The notes below the pieces were generated by a model, which saw nothing but the letters and a program-made list of their open reading frames with translations, searched no databases and was not told where the DNA came from. A DNA stretch of 64,000 nt, taken from NCBI RefSeq assembly GCF_003480255.1, contig NZ_QUIN01000001.1:167744-231743 (forward strand), in the 5' to 3' direction. The stretch comes from Erysipelatoclostridium sp. AM42-17 (lineage in GTDB: Bacteria; Bacillota_I; Bacilli_A; Erysipelotrichales; Coprobacillaceae). How positions within the stretch are numbered: position 1 is the stretch's first letter; each line of letters begins with the position of its first letter. The position numbers and the translations under genes are program-made. Shown one piece after another: positions 60,962 to 64,000 of the stretch.

Positions 60962-63030
60962 ATAATGGTTTTACATTTTGGATAATTCGAACAAGCTTTA
61001 AATTCGCCCCATCTTCCCTTCTTGATGACAACTGGCGAACCACAATTAGGACACACTTCATCTGTCATAACTGGTTCTTGCTTTTTACGATTATTTTTAA
61101 TGTATTTACATTCGGGATAGTTTGAACATGCTTCAAATTTTCCAAAACGGCCTGTTTTGTATACCATTTTACTACCACATTTAGGACATACTTCACCCGT
61201 GTATTCTGGTTCAACCTTTTCTTTCTTTACGTATTTACATTCAGGATAGTTTTCACAAGCTATAAACGTACCATAACGTCCATGTCGTTCTACTAAATCA
61301 TGACCACACTCAGGACATTTTTCACCAGTTTTTTTAGGAGCAATAACTTCCATTTTTTCATTTGCTACATCTAATAATGGTTGGAACTTATGAATGAAGT
61401 TATCTATAGCATCAAAATAATCATCATCACCTTCAGCTATATCATCGAGTTCTTTTTCCATTGATGCTGTATATTCAACATTAATAATATCATTAAAAAA
61501 CTGTGTCAATCTATCACTTGTAAGCGTTCCTGTTTCTGTTGGTTTAAAAGCACGATCAACCAATTCTACATATCCTCGTGTTTGAATAGTATCAATAATT
61601 GAAGCATAGGTACTTGGTCTTCCAATACCTAATTCTTCCATTTCACGAATAAGTTTAGCCTCAGTATATCTTGCTGGTGGTTTTGTAAAATGTTGTGTCT
61701 TTTCAATTTTTGTACTATCAATTGTTTCTTCTATTTTCATTTCTGGCAATAGTTCATTACTTTGTTTTTCATATGGACTATATATGCGTAAATATCCATC
61801 AAACTTTAATACAGAACCATTGGCTTTGAACTGATAACCTTGATTATCCAAAGACAATGCAGTTGAATCAAATTGCGCCGGTGCCATCAATGAAGCCATA
61901 GCACGTGCATAAATCAGACTATATAATTTATATTCATCAGGCTTTAAGTATTCTTTTACACTTTCAGGTGTACGAAGAGCACTTGTTGGTCTAATCCCTT
62001 CATGAGCATCTTGAACATTCTCTGTCTTTTTTGCTTTCTTTACTTTACCAACATATTCTTTTCCATATTTTTCTTGAATATATTGTTCAGCACTCTCAAC
62101 AAAAACATCGGATAAACGAATTGAATCTGTTCTCATGTAAGTAATTAACCCTACAGTTTCATCACCCAAATCAATACCTTCATATAATTTTTGAGCAATC
62201 ATCATTGTTTTTCTTGCTTTAAAATTTAACTTGGACGATGCTTCTTGTTGTAATGTTGATGTAATAAACGGAGGTTTAGATTCTCTTTTCTTTTTTGTTT
62301 TCTTAACATCACTTACAGTAAATGTCTTATTTAATTTTTCATAAATCACATTAGCTTCTTCGGCATTTTTAATTTCTATTTTCTTACCTTGATATTTAGC
62401 TAATTCTGCTTGAAAATCAATCTCATCTTTATTAAATTCCGCTTTAACCTTCCAATATTCTTCGGGAATAAATGCTTCTATTTCACGTTCTTTTTCAACA
62501 ATTAAACGTAAAGCCACGGACTGAACACGTCCAGCTGATTTAGATTTTATCTTCTTTTGTAATAATTTAGATAATTTAAAGCCTATAATACGATCCAATA
62601 CTCTTCTTGTTTCTTGCGACTTAACTAAATTTTGATCTATTTTACGTGGATGATTTAAAGCATCAATGACAGCATCCTTGGTTACTTCATTAAAAACAAC
62701 ACGATTATCTTGATCCATATCTAATTTTAAAACCTCTGCTAAATGCCAAGAAATAGCTTCTCCTTCTCGATCAGGGTCGGTTGCAAGATATACTTCAGAT
62801 GCATCTTTAACTTCAGCTTTTAATTCCTTAACAACATCTTTTTTATCCTTAGAAATAACATATTTTGGTTTATAACTATTATCTTGATCAATACCTAGCC
62901 CATCTTTTCCAGATGTGGCCAAATCTCTGATATGTCCTTTAGACGATGTTACATGATAATCACTTCCTAAATACTTTTCAATGGTCTTAGACTTAGAAGG
63001 TGATTCCACGATAACTAATTTTTTACCCAT
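60955..63030 (-). CDS. topA: DNA topoisomerase I
   Basis: Type IA topoisomerase that relaxes negative supercoils, 691 residues. The Toprim start LVIVESPSKSKTIEKYLG and DPDREGEAISWHL, the GRVQSVALRLIV segment, and the active-site tyrosine Y298 in LITYMRTDSIRL are intact. The C-terminus has three C4 zinc ribbons (CPECGHDL, CPKCGSKM, CPNCGSPV with CENYPEC/CSNYPEC partners). Downstream of dprA. Confidence 0.97.
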   Translation of the reverse strand: MGKKLVIVESPSKSKTIEKYLGSDYHVTSSKGHIRDLATSGKDGLGIDQDNSYKPKYVISKDKKDVVKELKAEVKDASEVYLATDPDREGEAISWHLAEVLKLDMDQDNRVVFNEVTKDAVIDALNHPRKIDQNLVKSQETRRVLDRIIGFKLSKLLQKKIKSKSAGRVQSVALRLIVEKEREIEAFIPEEYWKVKAEFNKDEIDFQAELAKYQGKKIEIKNAEEANVIYEKLNKTFTVSDVKKTKKKRESKPPFITSTLQQEASSKLNFKARKTMMIAQKLYEGIDLGDETVGLITYMRTDSIRLSDVFVESAEQYIQEKYGKEYVGKVKKAKKTENVQDAHEGIRPTSALRTPESVKEYLKPDEYKLYSLIYARAMASLMAPAQFDSTALSLDNQGYQFKANGSVLKFDGYLRIYSPYEKQSNELLPEMKIEETIDSTKIEKTQHFTKPPARYTEAKLIREMEELGIGRPSTYASIIDTIQTRGYVELVDRAFKPTETGTLTSDRLTQFFNDIINVEYTASMEKELDDIAEGDDDYFDAIDNFIHKFQPLLDVANEKMEVIAPKKTGEKCPECGHDLVERHGRYGTFIACENYPECKYVKKEKVEPEYTGEVCPKCGSKMVYKTGRFGKFEACSNYPECKYIKNNRKKQEPVMTDEVCPNCGSPVVIKKGRWGEFKACSNYPKCKTIIK

Positions 63031-63095
63031 AACGTACCTCCCGTTTTGTAAAAACTATTATTATTGTTTTTTTTCACTTTGTCAATATTATTTAT

Positions 63096-63845
63096 TCATT
63101 CATCCAAGAGATCATGAACACTCATAACTAATTTTGCCCCTTGTTGAATTAAATAATTACATCCATTATTATCCGTTATTCTCCCTGGTACACAAAAAAT
63201 TTCCTTTCCTTGATCCAAAGCAAATCCTACAGTAATCATTGTTCCTGATCGTTTCTTTGCTTCGGTTACCAAAAGAGATTCACTTAATCCAGCAATCAAT
63301 CTGTTTCTTTGCGGAAAATATTCTTGTCTAGGTACAAGATCACCCGGATATTCGCTTATTATCAAATGATTTTCCTTTATTTGGTTGTACAAATCCAAAT
63401 TTCTTTTAGGATAACAATAATCTATCCCTCCACCTAGTATTGCTACTGTCTTACCGTTATTATTGAGTGCTGTGCGATGCGCTACAGTATCAATTCCTAG
63501 TGCCATTCCACTTACAATTGTATAATGATGACAAACTAAATCGTAAACAAATCGATTCGTTGCACTTTTGCCATAAGCACTTGGTACCCTCATACCTATC
63601 ACACCAATGCAGTGTGTTTTTAAAATTTCCAAATCACCATAGTAATAAAGAACAAATGGCGGACAATTAATTTGTTTTAATGCCTCGGGATAATCATTAG
63701 AAATAATTGTCGTATACTTACATTTAACTTGTTTTAAAAGCAAATCACGATCTTCTCCTACCTTTTCTTTCTTTTTTAATGCTTGCAATATCTTGTTAAA
63801 ATCACCTTTGTATTTTAAAGAAAAATAAACCAAGACTTCTTCCAT
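63096..63845 (-). CDS. dprA: DNA processing protein DprA/Smf, short form
   Basis: 249 residues. The Rossmann-like core GVIGMRVPSAYGKSA, VSGMALGIDTVAHRTAL, LGGGIDYCYPKRN, ISEYPGD and the FPQRNRLIAGLSE region are canonical for DprA, which loads RecA on incoming DNA. The C-terminal winged helix of longer DprA proteins is missing and the N-terminal SAM domain is reduced. It heads the cluster, and upstream is a terminator from a gene beyond the window. Confidence 0.93.
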   Translation of the reverse strand: MEEVLVYFSLKYKGDFNKILQALKKKEKVGEDRDLLLKQVKCKYTTIISNDYPEALKQINCPPFVLYYYGDLEILKTHCIGVIGMRVPSAYGKSATNRFVYDLVCHHYTIVSGMALGIDTVAHRTALNNNGKTVAILGGGIDYCYPKRNLDLYNQIKENHLIISEYPGDLVPRQEYFPQRNRLIAGLSESLLVTEAKKRSGTMITVGFALDQGKEIFCVPGRITDNNGCNYLIQQGAKLVMSVHDLLDE

Positions 63846-63910
63846 ATACCCTCCTCTATGTATCCTCTCTTTTATATACGTCTTTTTTTTGTATTTTTCT
63901 TTTAAAAATG

Positions 63911-63935
63911 AAAAAAAGCTAGAAAAACTAGCTTT
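63911..63935 (-). terminator. Terminator of a gene beyond the right edge
   Basis: 8-bp stem AAAGCTAG (63915-63922) / CTAGCTTT (63928-63935), followed on the minus strand by TTTTTTT. It ends a minus-strand transcript that lies mostly outside the window. Confidence 0.75.
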
Positions 63936-63961
63936 ATATGGTTATATGGCTATTCAAATAA

Positions 63962-64000
63962 TTTAGGGGGTTCAACTTTGGGGGTCTACTTTAGGGGACA
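63962..64000. repeat. G-run repeats with 14-bp period at the window edge
   Basis: Runs of four or five G at 63966-63970, 63980-63984 and 63994-63997 are spaced exactly 14 bases, with related spacers (TTCAACTTT, TCTACTTTA). The base composition differs sharply from the surrounding AT-rich DNA. It could be an insertion-sequence end (the complement begins TGTCCCCTAAAG) but the rest is outside the window. Confidence 0.55.

Noticed and set aside
1-64000. tRNA, rRNA, CRISPR arrays, prophage or restriction/defence genes
   Set aside because: No cloverleaf, conserved rRNA segment, regular repeat-spacer array, or recognisable phage/defence protein was seen; apart from the IS remnant the window is core chromosome.

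Overview
The window is AT-rich, densely packed chromosomal DNA from a Gram-positive, spore-forming Bacillota. Low GC, strong AGGAGG-type ribosome binding sites, PolC, DpaAB and a Cse60-like sporulation protein suggest a gut Erysipelotrichia/Coprobacillaceae-type lineage. The phylum-level call is firm. The family is inference, because no rRNA gene is present.

Positions 1-10500 carry small metabolic units: dipicolinate synthase (dpaA-dpaB), coenzyme A synthesis (coaBC-coaX), redox and hydrolase genes, a branched-chain aminotransferase and citrate synthase. Positions 10500-24000 hold a CtpE-like P-type ATPase with an AbgA-like amidohydrolase, small lipoproteins, an HD protein, free methionine sulfoxide reductase, a cell-wall polysaccharide deacetylase, a SpoVB/MurJ-like flippase, and a TetM-like ribosomal GTPase fused to a Rae1/YacP-type NYN ribonuclease. 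That fusion is the most interesting gene here. Positions 24000-34000 carry patatin, M18 peptidase, an APC permease, xpt, a trigger-factor-like chaperone without its ribosome-binding domain, an SDR, a COG0523 GTPase, and an operon of MBL hydrolase, histidine phosphatase and aldo/keto reductase. Positions 34000-41000 carry lepA, ssb, acpS, a disordered protein with a repeated ISP motif, trmB, a pseudouridine synthase and two very small genes (DUF1540 and Cse60-like).

Positions 41100-42572 are a decayed IS3-family element. It sits inside the loop of what was the rbfA transcription terminator.

From 42588 to 63845, entirely on the minus strand, lies the conserved Bacillota information-processing cluster. 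In transcription order it is dprA, topA, trmFO, xerC, rpsB, tsf, pyrH, frr, uppS, cdsA, dxr, rseP, polC, rimP, nusA, rnpM(ylxR), ylxQ, infB, rbfA. It lacks the hslVU-codY, proS and truB members usual in Bacillus.

A window-wide trait is that intrinsic terminator stems overlap stop codons. This suggests that transcription runs ahead of translation. No tRNA, rRNA, CRISPR array, prophage or classical defence island was seen. No stretch longer than about 300 bases is unexplained once the two small genes at 39745-40109 and the IS remnant are counted.
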